From NCBI GenBank assembly GCA_030544235.1, contig CM060478.1, positions 2,859,727-2,923,726 on the forward strand: 64,000 nt of DNA, written 5' to 3'. Made by a program: the position numbers and the translations under genes. This stretch comes from Lepturacanthus savala. Its lineage: Eukaryota > Chordata > Actinopteri > Scombriformes > Trichiuridae. The number at the start of each line of letters is the position of its first letter. Position 1 is the first letter of the stretch. Positions 1 through 14,820 of the stretch are shown here, piece after piece. The notes beneath the pieces were generated by a model. That model did not search any database and was not told the origin of the DNA. It saw only the letters and a program-made list of their open reading frames with translations.

Positions 1-1290
1 TAGAACACGACAACATACAACACATAGAACATGACAACATACAATATATAGAACATGACAGCATACAACATATAGAACATGACAGCATACAACATATAGA
101 ACATGACAACATACAACATATAGAACATGACAACATACAATATATAGAACATGACAGCATACAACATATAGAACATGACAACATACAATATATAGAACAT
201 GACAACATACAATATATAGAACATGACAACATACAACATATAGAACATGACAACATACAATATATAGAACATGACAACATACAACATATAGAACATGACA
301 ACATACAACATATAGAACATGACAACATACAACATATAGAACATGACAACATACAACATATAGAACATGATAACATACAACATATAGAACATGACAACAT
401 ACAATATATAGAACATGATAACATACAACATATAGAACATGACAACATACAATATATAGAACATGACAACATACAATATATAGAACATGACAGCATACAA
501 CATATAGAACATGACAGCATACAACATATAGAACATGACAACATACAATATATAGAACATGACAACATACAATATATAGAACATGACAACATACAACATA
601 TAGAACATGACAACATACAATATATAGAACATGACAACATACAACATATAGAACATGACAACATACAACATATAGAACATGACAACATACAATATATAGA
701 ACATGACAACATACAATATATAGAACATGACAACATACAATATATAGAACATGACAACATACAACATGTAGAACATGATAACATACATGTAGAACATGAC
801 AACATACAATATATAGAACATGACAACATACAACATATAGAACATGACAACATATAGAACATGACAGCATACAACATATAGAACATGACAACATACAATA
901 TATAGAACATGACAGCATACAACATATAGAACATGACAACATACAACATATAGAACATGACAACATACAACACATAGAACATGACAACATACAATATATA
1001 TACATAACATACAACATATAAAATACATAAGACATATACCATTATAACATACATAATATACAAAATATAACATACAACATATGACATAACATACATAACA
1101 TATATAACATGATAACATACAACATACATAACATGATACCATACATAACATACAACATATATGACATGATAACATACATAACATGATAGCATACATAACA
1201 TACAACATATAACATACAACATGTATAACATGATAACATACATCATATACAACATATATTACATGATAACCTTCAACATAACATACAACA
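1..1290. repeat. 24-bp minisatellite in a ubr2 intron
   Basis: About 40 copies of a 24-bp unit (TAGAACATGACAACATACAA plus CATA or TATA) run from the window edge to about 1005, then decay into ACATAACATAC-like repeats to about 1290. Sits in the intron before the first ubr2 exon in the window, and its left end is outside. Confidence 0.9.
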
Positions 1291-1516
1291 TATATAACAT
1301 ACATGTGACTGTGACTCAGTGTCATAACTGGATCCAGACTAGATTCTACTCAGACCTTCTAGTTCTTTGATTTTCCAGACATCAAAAGTGGCACACCATT
1401 TGCCAAAAAAAGAGAACAGAACTTTTATTTTGAAAAACTGTTTGTGAAACCAAACATTAATTAGTTACAATAATCACAAAAAACGTTGTGAGATCCTGTT
1501 ATATGCATCATAAATA

Positions 1517-1519
<3 letters not shown>

Positions 1520-1554
<35 letters not shown>

Positions 1555-1582
1555 GCGTGCGTGCGTGTGTGTGTGTGTGTCA
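1520..1582. repeat. (TG)n tract at ubr2 acceptor
   Basis: TG/CG alternating tract ending directly at the CAG acceptor of exon 1584. Similar tracts precede the exons starting at 2383, 3127, 4484, 12025, 12638, 12854 and 14448. Confidence 0.9.
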
Positions 1583-1583
1583 G

Positions 1584-4439
1584 GAGCGTGTGCTGATTGA
1601 CGCCTACAGGCGCTGTCTCAGTGCTCTCAGTCACTGCTACAGTGGTCTTCCTGATGGGGAGCAGCCAATCAGCTTGAGTCTGGCTGGTCACAGTGTGGAG
1701 ACCTTCAGGTACCAGGTGTCTCAGGATAAAGTGTCCATCCACCTGCCCCTCTGCAGACTGCTGGCAGGTAAACACACACACTGATACACACACTAATACA
1801 CACACTAATACACACACTGATACACACACTAGACAGCTTGACTAATGCGTTTCTATTCAGTTTGTACTGTTTACATCACATCTAGTACATTATGTCCTCG
1901 TATAGATACAAGTGATTTATTATCTCTTAAATCAATGTCTGATATGATATCTTAGCTTTGTCGCCTTTAAGGCCAACTAGCCGAGCACAGATGGATTGGC
2001 TGGAGGTTGTGGAAGGATCACAGGAATATAAATCGATACATTGATGTAATAGATAAATCATTACACCCCTATTTAAAACACAAAACAAGCTGCAATTGGA
2101 TGAAACGTGTATTGATTCTGTCTGATTGGCTGATTGGTTCATGTGTGAATCTGTGATCTACATCTCATTAACCTCCTCTCCTCAGGTCTCCATGTTCTTC
2201 TCAGCAGGACAGAAGTAGCTTCTCGTTTCCCTGAACAGCTGCCGCTGGTGAGTCATGAGCTGCTGTCACAGCCTCGTTAGACGAATCAGCTGGTTTTTAA
2301 TTCTTCTTAATTGAAATGTGACGACACTCCCACCTTTCAATCAATAGATCTGTAATGAGTGTGTGTGTGTGTGTGTCCTCAGGGTGAACTCAGCCCCCCC
2401 CTCCTGATTGAACTACCTCTGCGCTGCCTGGTGCTCTGTGCCCAGGTGCATGCTGGGATGTGGAGGAGAAACGGCTTCTCTCTGATCAACCAGGTGAGCT
2501 GAAAACCATCGTCAGAAGGATTCTAAATCTTCAGAAACACAGATTCAGTTCGCTCTGTTTTTCCTTTTTCAGATTTATTATTATCACAACGTTAAATGTA
2601 GAGTGGAGATGTTCGACAAAGACATCATCATGCTGCAGGTAGGGATGGATCACGATACTTATCACCAGTCACCGATTGAACCAGACTTCACTAACACACA
2701 TCTCTATGGTGTTTTTTTTATCTCAGGCTGGGGCGTCCATGATGGATCCAAACCACTTCCTGATGATAGTTCTCAGTCGATTTGAACTTTTCCACATTTT
2801 TAGCTCTGCAGACTGCAGGAAACGCTACAGAGAGGCGAACAAGGTGAGTACAGACTACAGGAAATATACCACTGACCTGTCTGCCTCTCACCTGTCTGCC
2901 TCTCACCTGTCTGCCTCTCACCTGTCTGTCTGACAGGACGTGGTCCAGCAGAACAACACCCTGATCGAGGAGATGCTCCACCTCATCATCATGGTCATCG
3001 GTGAGTCCGTCTGTGCTGCTTCGTCTTTACTTATCAATAAAGTTTTATCGATTTTAGTCCAGAGCAGCCTGGCCAGGCTTGTGTTCACACACTCTCTCTG
3101 TGTGTGTGTGTGTGTGTGTTTGTCAGGTGAGCGTTACGTGGCAGGTGTCGGCCAGGTGGAGCCGTTCGATGAGGTCAGAAGAGAAATCATCCACCAGCTG
3201 TCGATCAGACCCATGGCTCACAGTGAGCTGGTGAAGGCTCTGCCTGAGAATGTGAGACACCTACCTGTCTGTCTGTCTATTTACCTGTTTCTGTTTACCT
3301 GGTCTCTCTATTTGCATGCCTACCTGTCTGTCTCTGTCTGCTTACCTGTCTGTCTCTGTATCTGTCTGTTTCTGTATCTGTCTCTCTTTACCTGTCTCTC
3401 TGTATACCTGTCTGTCTCTGTATCTATTTTCCTGTCTTGTCTACCTGTCTATCTCTTTATCTGTCTGTTTACCTGTCTGTCTCTGTATCTGTCTCTCCGT
3501 ATACCTGTCTGTCTGCTTACCTGTCTGTCTCTTTATCTGTCTGTTTCTGTATCTGTCTCTCTTTACTTGCCTCTCTTTATACCCGTCTGTCTGCTTACTG
3601 GTCTGTCTCTGTATCTATTTACCTGTCTTGTCTACCTGTCTCTTTATCTGTCTGTTTACCTGTCTGTCTCTTTATCTTTCTTTCTGTATAACTTGTCTGT
3701 CTGCTTACCTGTCTGTCTACCTGTCTGTTTCTGTATTTCTCTCTTTACCTATCTGCCTGCTTACCTGTCTCTCTGTCTGTCTACCTGTCTCTATACCTGT
3801 CCGTATCCATGGCTACTCATTCTCTTCTAGTTTGACTCTTCTAGTTTTTTCTCTTTCCTGTCTGTCTGCTTACTTGTCTCTCTCTCTCTGTCTGTCTGTC
3901 TGCTGTCACCTTTCTCTCTGTACACCTGTCTCTCTCTCTCTCTCTGTCACATGTCTGTCTCCTCATTCTCTCCTCTATCTCTTGTCTTCAGGGCACCTGT
4001 CTATCTCTCACCTGTCTGTCTACTCTTCCTCTTCTTGTTAGACTCATCTGTTTCCTGTCTTCATGGTACCCGTCTGTCTACTTACCCGTCTCTCTCTCTC
4101 TCTGCCTGTCTGTCTGCAGGGTAACAAGGAGACAGGTCTGGAACGAGTCATCGACAGCGTCGCTTCATTCAAGTCAGTGTGCTTTTTTTCTCCAGCACGT
4201 TAATCCACCTTAAATCCAGACACCAGTCATTCCACCTTAAATCACCTTCCCTTATACCTGCAGGAAGCCAGGTGTGACGGGCCGAGGGCTGTACGAGCTC
4301 CGACCAGAGTGGAACAAAGACTTCAACCTGTACTTCCACCACTACAGCAGAGCTGACCAGTCCAAGGTACTGACCGATCAGGGTATCTATAGCTTATTGA
4401 TCACTGATGATACAGCTGCTCTGTTGTCATGGTGATGTG

Positions 4440-4483
<44 letters not shown>

Positions 4484-7400
4484 GCGGAGGAGGCTCAGAG
4501 GAAACTGAGGAGACAGAACGGAGAGGATACAGGTGTGTCTCACCTTTTATTTATATATATATATACACACACCTGTCACCTGTAGAATAATTAGCTGATG
4601 GCTTTAATAGGGCTGGGTCATATAAAAAAAGATAAATTATATTGTCCGATATCATTAATTAGTGGTGATTTTCTCCTTTAATTAACTTTTTTTTCTATAT
4701 AAATATAGAGGCGTGCGATAAAGCTACAACACACATTAATATAAATTATTTTATTTCAGATGATAACAATGATTATTGATTATTTTAATTAACATACCAG
4801 GAGAATAACGGCTGAATGTGACCACTTTATATTAAACTTGTGGTTTGTTAATTGACACAATGATTGATCCATTATCAATACATGATGTTTTTACACAAAC
4901 CCCAATATCATATTGAACTGTTTTCCTATTGTATTGATAATGTGATTATTGATGGTATATGTTGATATTGTTTTATTGCCTAGGCCTAATTTAAACTAAG
5001 TGAAATCAGACCAGAAAACAAACCTGAACAAATTGGAGTCGGCTTCACACTTGCACCAAGTTTCTTTTTTTTTAAATCATTGAGTTTTTAATGGACATTT
5101 CCAGCTCTGTCCATCATCTCCTTAACGTCTGTCTCTCCGTTCCAGCCCTCCCTCCCCCGGTGCCGCCTCCTCTCTGTCCTCTGTTCGGCAGCCTGGTGAA
5201 CCTGCTGCAGTGTGACGTGTTGTTGGCCGTGGAAGGAGCCGTGCTGCAGTGGTCGGTGGAGCCCAGCGGGGGCGGCTGGACCGAGTCCATGCTGCAGAGG
5301 GTGAGACACGTGATCTAGATCAGACTCGACTGTTACGCCGACCAACAAGCACCAATATGTTCATGTAACACACCGAAATGTCGACAAGAAACTCAGCTAC
5401 GAGTCTGTATCGACCATTATTAGCTTAGCAAAATGTCATTTCAACCACAAGCAATAATATGACTGTAACTTTCTGTATTTTCGTGGTCATATTTCTCCAG
5501 TAAACCGATCTACACAGAGATACCGAGCTTGTCTCTATGAGACGAACTCTCACTCCTCAGTCTTTTCATGAACCGTCAAAAACACTTTTTACTGATACAA
5601 CGATAAATTATGTCTTATCGCTGCTATTTCTCGATAAAAACCTGTGTTGGACTCATAAAAACGCTGCAATCTGCTGCTTCTAAACCTAAAATCATCATTT
5701 TGAAGTTATTTTTATTCAATCCAGGTGTTTCTGAAGTCAGACAGCAGATTATTTACAGTGTGACATCGCTCTGTATCACCTATCTTTGTAAAACACATAT
5801 CTATACTTTTATAGAATTATTATTTATCAAATTATATGATATCTATGTCATTATTATTGTAATTTATGAGAATGTGCCAAAATCAGATCCGCCTGGACAC
5901 ACCTGAACTAAAACATCTCTAAAATCAGTCTGGTTCATTTTATAAGGCTGATATTTGCTGTAATTACTTATAAAACTTTATTTTACTGATCCATGGATGA
6001 ATTCAGCTACTAACACATGATTTTCAGGTGATTTTCAACCTAAATAGATGGTTTTCTTTTGGGCAGAGCTAATTTTTGTTCACTTTTTTGCTTCATTCTA
6101 CCTGGATTTACTTTAACATTGTACATTTTAAATAGATTCTGTGACTTCTACAACTATCCCACAGGTGTTAGATTTATTTTAAACCCAGGATCATTCAGTA
6201 AACCCCTGTAGTTGTGGAGATAAAGAAGTGGTGACACTGACTCAAACAGAACCCATCCTATGTTCTATTGTGAATTTATCACCTTTTTTCATTTGACTGT
6301 TACATTACGAGCGTTTTAAGAAGGAAATGTCCAAATTCTCTGATTCTCTGAATATTTTCTGGTTTCTTTAGTTTTCTATAACAGTAAACTGATGATTTCT
6401 AGGTTGTGGACTGTTGGTCTGGACAAAAAAAAAGACATTTTCCACCACTTTATGAACCAACTAATCGATTAATTGCAGCTCTAGAGGAGGGGTAGACAGT
6501 TCCAGTCCTGGAGGACCAGTAAATTTGTTGCCTATTACTCAAATTAGCTTTCAGGTTCAAGACCTCCTTGGTCCTGGGTCTGGGACCTTTCTGTGTGGAG
6601 TTTGCATGTTCTCCCCGTGTCTGGTGGGTTTTCACCAGGTACTCCGGCTTCCTCCCACAGTCCAAAAACATGCTGAGGTTAATTGGAGACTCTAAATTGC
6701 CCATAGGTGTGAATGGTGTGTGTGCTGGCGACCATCTGGGGTGTATCCCTGCCTCTCGCCGTAACGTGCTGGGATTGGCTCCAGCAGACCATGTGACCCT
6801 AATGAGGAATAAGCAGGTATAGAAGATGACTGACTGACATTTACTCATCACAATCTAATTTTTAGACACTTGTTCTTGTGATGAAGTAACGGACGTCGCC
6901 TCATTCAGTGCCGACAGCACTGATGGATGCTCTACACACTTGACAGCGTCTCTGGAGGAGAAATACAAGTGAAAGCACTTTTTAGATTGTAATTTTAAGA
7001 CATTCCTTGGTTAAGGACCTTGATTTCATCTCCTTTTCTCATGAAAAAAAACTGACAATGTATTTGTCTAGTCTCAGCTACATGATCGTGTAGTATTCCT
7101 CTTCCTCTTTATATCTTCTGAGTCTTCTACCCTCCCACACTAAATCACTTCCATCTGATACCAGTTAAGTCTGTGAGGACGTTGGAACTCAGCCAGAGAC
7201 TCAGACAGGATCCTTTGTTTAGATTTCCTCTACTGTACAGAAACCTCACTGTTCCGCCCTTCAATCGGGTTATTTGTGTAACTTTTCCACTTCACGCTGC
7301 GGTTGTTCGGCTGCTCGGTGGCGAGAACTGAACTGAACTTCTCTGTTTCAAGTCTTTATATAAAACGAAGAGTTTGAAACAGTAGTGAAAAGTAGTAGAG

Positions 7401-7743
7401 GCTGCAATGTGTAAACATTACCATGATCTAAAGCTTAAAGTCTGTTTCTAGTGCAGCTTTATTTAATTTTTTAATGGTTTAACTTTGATTTGATGTGGTG
7501 TAAAACACATTTAAATGGAATATCACTGCCTTTATACCTTTTATATATTATGTTTAAACCTGTCTGCTCTCTTATGTCATAACTCTGAGACCCACAGGGG
7601 GCGCCACAGTTCTCAAACCTATTTGTTGTGTGTGCAGGTTCTCCACCTGGTAGGCATGGCTCTGCTGGAGGAGCAGCACCAGCTGGAGAACAGCTGTGGA
7701 TACGAGGACGTCACCTTCAACTACACCAGCAAGATCACACGTC

Positions 7744-7790
<47 letters not shown>

Positions 7791-10700
7791 AAACGCATCA
7801 GAATGTGTTCAGCCCAGTGAAATAACACAAAATCAATCAAACCTGTTCAGGATCAGTGAATCAGCTGCTTTTAAAATCCCATAGTAGAACAGGTGTGTGT
7901 GTATTTATGTGTGTGTGCAGGTCCAGGTGAAGCTCCCAGTACTTCAGGAAGTGTTCTGGCTCTGCTGGAGAGTTTGCAGAATGCTCCTCACCTGGAGGTC
8001 CACAAGGACATGATCACCTGGATCCTCAAGGTATGACGGTGGCAGGTTGATAGGATTATTAGAAGAAAAACCCCTAAATATCCACGCTGCAGTTTCACAA
8101 TGTGAATGAATGTGGTTCTCCATGGAAAACAGCAAAGAAACGCAACGGTCTATCAAGAGTTAATCATCCGTGGTCAGCTGAGCATCAGTCGTTGCCATGG
8201 ATACATTCATGCTCTCTTATGACATCATCTCCCAATAATCACAGCAAAATAATAAATGGCATCAATTCTCATTTTCTTATTGTGCATTTCACAAAATCAG
8301 CTCTAAAATTTTAAAAAATACATTTGAATGGAAACCCGGTTACTGGGGAAATGAGATTTTTCTATGGAGTCCCACAGGGCTCCACATTGGATCCGTTCAG
8401 TTTTCAGTCCCAACCCGAAGTGAAGATTTCTTTGTGTTTTTTTTCTGGATTTTCACTGAGATTTTCAGACGTTTGAAGGTTGTTCTGTCTGTGCAGATTG
8501 TGGCGAACATCAAGACGATACGAGAACGTTCGTCCTCCTCCTCCACCGTCACCATCAGCCAGGAACAAGGACTGGAGGAGGTACGATACACTGACCGACC
8601 TGCTTCACCTCCGCCTGGCTGAAGAAAACAAGGCGCCTCGGATTACTCTTTTAATTGTTTCATGATTAAAACTAATGGGCGGTGCTGTCTCCCTGCAGAC
8701 GGTGAGGGACAAAGACAAAGCCGAGAGGAAGAGGAAGGCGGAGATGGCCCGACTCAGGAGGGAGAAGATCATGGCTCAGATGTCTGAGATGCAGAAACAT
8801 TTCATCAATGAGAACAAAGAACTTTTCCAACAGAGTCTGGAGGAGCTGGAGGCATCGACGTCTGCTGCTGCAGAGCACAGGTACACCTGAATACACCTGA
8901 ATACACCTGAATACACCTGAAAACACCTGAAAACACCTGAAAACACCTGAAAACACCTGAAAACACCTGAAAACACCTGAAAACACCTGAAAACACCTGA
9001 ATACACCTGAATACACCTGAATACACGATTATACCTGTTCACGCCTCATTACACCTGAATACACCTGAATACACCTGAATACACCTGAATACACCTGAAA
9101 ACACCTGAAAACACCTGAATACACGATTATACCTGTTCACGCCTCATTACACCTGAATACACCTGAATACACCTGAATACACCTGAATACACCTGAATAC
9201 ACCTGAATACACCTGATTATACCTGTTCATGCCTCAATACACCTGAATACACCTGAATACACCTGAATACACGATTATACCTGTTCACGCCTCATTACAC
9301 CTGAATACACCTGAATACACCTGATTACACATAATTATACCTGTTCACGCCTCATTACACCTGAATACACCTGGTTACACATAATTATACCTGTTCATGC
9401 CTCATTACACCTGAATACACCTGGTTACACATAATTATACCTGTTCACGCCTCATTACACCTGAATACACCTGGTTACACTTGTTTACACCTGACAGCAA
9501 CTAAATACACCTTTTTCACACCTGTTTACACATGATTACACCTGATCACACTTGAATATACCTGTTCACATCTGATTACACCTGTTTACACATTACACCT
9601 AATTATAATTGATTACATGTGAATATACCTGTTCACACCTGTTTACTCATTATTACACCTAATTATACTCCTGTTTGCACCTGACTACCAACTGATTACA
9701 ACTGGCTACACCTGAATATACCTGAATACACCTGTTGGTACCTGACAGCAACTAATTACACCTTTTTCACACCTGTTTACACAAGATCACACCTATTTAC
9801 ACTTGAGGAGGGAGAAGTACACTTCTCCCTTGAGTACACTTGATGTGTTTTACACCTAATTATACTCCTGTTTGCACCTGAATACACATGACTACACCTG
9901 TTTGCACCTGTTTACACCTGGCTACACCTGCTTACTATGGCAGAATACACCTGTTTGTTCCTGATTACACCTAATTACACTTGATTATGCTTGAATATAC
10001 CTGTTCACACCTGTTTATACCTGGCCACACCTGAATATACCTGAATACACCTGCTTACACTACGCCTGAATACACCTATTTGCACCTGACTATACCCAAT
10101 TATTGATGTTTACACCTGACTACACCTGTTTACACCTGAATACATCTAAACACACCTGTTTACACCTGAATACACCTGCTGCAGAGCACCTGACTACACC
10201 TGTTCACATCTGTTTACATCTTAATACACTGGAATACTCCCGTCTTACACCTAATTAAACATGTTTACACCTGATTACATTTGTTTACACCTGTCTGCAC
10301 ATGTCTTACACCTGCTGCATGACCCCTGTACACCTGTGTTGAACCAGACCTGTGTTGAACCAGACCATTTTCTGTCTTCCTCCCTCCCAGTCCTCCCAGT
10401 TCGGAGGTGTCCTGTGTCTCTCAGGTGTGTGTTGGACCCTGGCGGGTGGGCGGGGCCGAGCGCCGTCAGCTGGTGACCTGCATCCTGTGCCAGGAGGAGC
10501 AGGAGGTCAAAGGTGACGGCAGGGCCATGGTGCTGGCGGCCTTTGTTCAGAGATCGACCGTTTTGTCCAAAAACCGCCGCCGCCCCCACCCCAACGCAGG
10601 TGGGCGGAGCTTCACCTTGACACCAACAGGACAGTAATACATCACTGCTGACCGCTGTAGATTGATGGATATCTGAATGTGTGTTTCAGAGAACCACGAC

Positions 10701-12593
10701 CCTCTGTTCATGCACCCGTCTCTATCACTGGGAATCCACACCGCCAGCTGTGGGCACATCATGCACGCCACCTGCTGGCAGAGGTGAGACACCGCAGCTC
10801 ACTTTAAAATAAACGATTTACCCTTGAAAGGTAAAAAAAAAAATGCATTTTCCCTCCTGAGGAGTATGTTGAACACCAAAAATGTCTCTGTGTGTGTAGG
10901 TACTTTGAGGCCGTTCAGTTGAAGGAGCAGAGACGTCAGCAGCGTCTCAGAGGTCACACCAGCTACGACGTGGAGAACGGAGAGTTCCTCTGTCCGCTCT
11001 GCGAGTGTCTGAGCAACACTGTGATCCCCCTGCTGCCACACACACAAGCACCTGACCACAGGTACACACACCTGGCTACAGGTACATGCACATGGCTGTA
11101 GGTACACGCACATAGCTATAGGTACACGCACCTGACCACAGGTACACACACCTGGCTACAGGTACACGCACCTGGCTATAGCACATAGCTATAGGTACAT
11201 GCACCTGGCCACAGGTAAACATGCCTGACTAAAAGTACATGCACATAGCTATAGGTACACACACGTGACCACAGGTACATACACATGGCTATAGGTACAC
11301 ACACCTGATCACAGGTACACAAACAGCTATAGGTACACACACATGGCTACAGGTACACACACATGACCACAGGTACACACACATGACCACAGGTACACAC
11401 ACCTGACCACAGGTACACACACATGGCTACAGGTACACACACATGGCTACAGGTACACACACATGACCACAGGTACACACACATGACCACAGGTACACAC
11501 ACCTGACCACAGGTACACACACATGGCTACAGGTACACACACATGGCTACAGGTACACACACATGACCACAGGTACACACACATGACCACAGGTACACAC
11601 ACCTGACCACAGGTACACACACATGGCTATAGGTACATGCACCTGCCCACAGGTACACACACATGGCTATAGGTACTCACACCTGTCCACAAGTACACAC
11701 ACCTGAGCTCAGGTACTGATACCTGGTACCTGACACACTTAACCACAGGTACTCAAGCTGGCTTTAGGTACACACATCTGAGCACAGGTACACATGCACA
11801 CACCTGGACACAGGTACACACACCTGATGAATACTGTTGTGATTAATTGTCTCTGTCAGTGTCAATCACCCCAGTCTGGAGGCGTGGCTGAGGACGACCA
11901 ATCAGCAGATAGCAGCGCTACACTCCGCCCACAGGAAACAGTCTGATGGTAAGTCACCTGTCAATCATTTAGAGGAGTCTTATTAAATCGTGCCTGATAA
12001 AGTGTGTGTGTGTGTGTGTTTCAGATGCAGCAGAGGGGGCGGAGCCTCCTGTTCCTGAAGGATTCAGAACCGATTTCACTCCACAGTGAGTCACTTTCCC
12101 TGTTTCCTTTGCTTCTCATCATCACAGAATCCACTGTGTTAAAGTATCTTCAGTAAAAACACAGAAGTATTCTCAGCTTCATGTGTGAAAGGACACAACT
12201 CACCTGGATCAGGTGATGATGACATCACTGTGTCCTTTAGGAACCCGTTCTCCAGCAGCGTCAGCGACATGATCTCCACGTTCAGCATGTCGACCTACAA
12301 GGTGGAACTGAAGGCCAACCCCAACGATCAGGACCAGAGGGTCCCTGTGCTGAGCTGGTCTACCTGTGCCTACACAATCCAAGCTATAGGTACACACACA
12401 CCTGAGAGACACACACACACATACATGGGAGGTCAGAGGTCATGCTGACTGTGTATCTTTGCAGAGCGCCTCCTGATGGATGAGGAGAAGCCGTTGTTTG
12501 GAAGTTTACCCTGCAGACAGGTAACACTCGCTGTTTTATGGACTTTATAAGGATTCCCCCAACAATTTTATATGTTTATAACACTACATCCAT

Positions 12594-12635
<42 letters not shown>

Positions 12636-12816
12636 AGGACGACTGTCTGAGCTCTCTCACCAGGTTCAGTTCAGCCTGTTGGACTACAGCTCCTCTTAAA
12701 ACTATTCACAACCAGTTCATCAGGCTGCTCGCAGGTAAATAATCCCCATACACACACAATTATTAATATTAATAAATTATTAATATGTTTTGATATAACG
12801 TTTGTCATATTCTATA

Positions 12817-12849
<33 letters not shown>

Positions 12850-14403
12850 GTAGCTCTGGTTCCAGACCCTCAGGTGAAAAACACTCCATGTATCCTGGAC
12901 ATCGACATGTTCCACCTGCTGGTGAGTGTCAACATTTTAGATTCAGATCAAATCCAGTGTAGATCCTGATTCCAGTCTCGATCCACTTTAAATCCAGTTC
13001 AGATCCTGGTTAAATACAGATCTGGTTTAAATTCAATGTAGATCCAGATTAAATCCATTGTAGATCATGGTTAAATCTAGTGTAGATCTGGTTTAAATCT
13101 AGTTTAGATCTGGTTTAAATCCAGTCTAAATCTGGATTAAATCCAGTGTAGACCCAGTTTAAATCTAGTTTAGACCCAGTTTAAATCCAGTGTAGACCAA
13201 GTTTAAATCTAGTTTAGACCCAGTTTAAATCTGGTTTAGACCCAGTTTAAATCTGGTTTAGACCCAGTTTAAATCTGGTTTAGACCCAGTTTAAATCCAG
13301 TCTAAATCCAGTTTAAATCAGGTTCATATCTAGTAAACTCTCTCTCTCTTCCTGCAGGTCTACAGCGTTTTGTCCTATAGTTCAATTCACTGTTTGGACC
13401 AATCAAGGCGAACTGTGGTTGACTCCGCCCACCTCCACCTTCTTCACCTGGTCACCATGGCTCACCTGGTTCAGATCCTGCTCACCTCCACAACAGGTAA
13501 CACACACACACCCACATTGCATTGAATATCAGTCTCACCTGTCTGCCTCTCACCTGTCTGCCTCTCACCTGTCTGTCTTTAGAGGAGGTGTGTATGGATC
13601 AGGACTGTGGCGGATCAGAGGAGGAGGAGCTCATCTGTCTGATCTACGACACCCTGAGGAAACACCTGGGCAGGTGAGTGGAAACCTGCATCTGGTGTGT
13701 TTAATATTAACTTGTATAAGTTTATATTAATGTGTGTGTGTGTATCAGTGTGTTACCTGAGGTGACCTCTGGGTGGCAGCTGTGGCGTTGTGTGAAATCC
13801 GGCATCCTGCCGTTCCTCAGAGCCGCCGCCCTCTTCTTCCACTACTTGAACTCTGCAGCGCCACCTGCTGATCTGCTGGGTAATAACACACACACACATA
13901 CACAGATTTCCTGTGATTTTTGAAGATTTTATGCAGAAACAACAGTAAAAAAGAGTGAAAACAGCTGTTTTTCACACAATTAATGATTAATAGACAGTGA
14001 AATGTTCAGATTTTTACTAAAGTACACTACTCACATCTACATGAGTGATTTCCTGGTCTGAATTTTAATGAAATAACTAAAAATGCCCATAATATTCTTA
14101 ATAATGAATGAGAAAAAGACTCAGAAGAGAAGTTTTAAAACTCTCAATCCATGAATGCACACAGCCTATAATCAAAAACTGTGTCAAAAAAACAGCCATC
14201 AGGACCTCTGGGAAGTTGTGATGTCACAACAATACAGTCCTTTCCCAGCCTCCAGCTGCAGTTTCACACAGCATGGATAAACAAATGATGAGAAGAATGG
14301 ATGCAGACAGTTTACATCGTTGTATATTAGGATTTATTAATAAACATCAACACACACTTTGATTTCTGCTTTTATCACTTGTATTTCAGTTGAATGTTGT
14401 ATT

Positions 14404-14447
<44 letters not shown>

Positions 14448-14556
14448 TTGCAGGTCCTGGTCAGTGGGAGGCGCTGTGCAGCTACCTCAGTCTGCCCTCC
14501 AACCTGCTGCAGCTCTACCAGAGCCAACCCACATTAATGGAGCCGCTCATACACAG

Positions 14557-14595
<39 letters not shown>

Positions 14596-14780
14596 TTGAT
14601 GTCAGGTCAGTCTGTTCACACACAGGTGTGTTTTTTCCTGCAGGTGGTGTTGTCATCCAGGTGTCAGACAAACTCTTTCAGGGGGCGGAGTCATCGTCAG
14701 GTTTCCCAGAGAATCAAACCGACTCATCGACCTGCCTGAAGATTACAGCGTCCTGATCAACCAGGCGTCCAGCTTCACGT

Positions 14781-14820
<40 letters not shown>

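Noticed and set aside
1..1290. CRISPR-like array
   Set aside because: Units are contiguous 24-bp repeats with no unique spacers, and the DNA is from a vertebrate genome.
3252..4041. Long plus-strand frames rich in CLSVYLS
   Set aside because: They read through an intronic CTGTCT array and overlap a real ubr2 exon in the wrong context.
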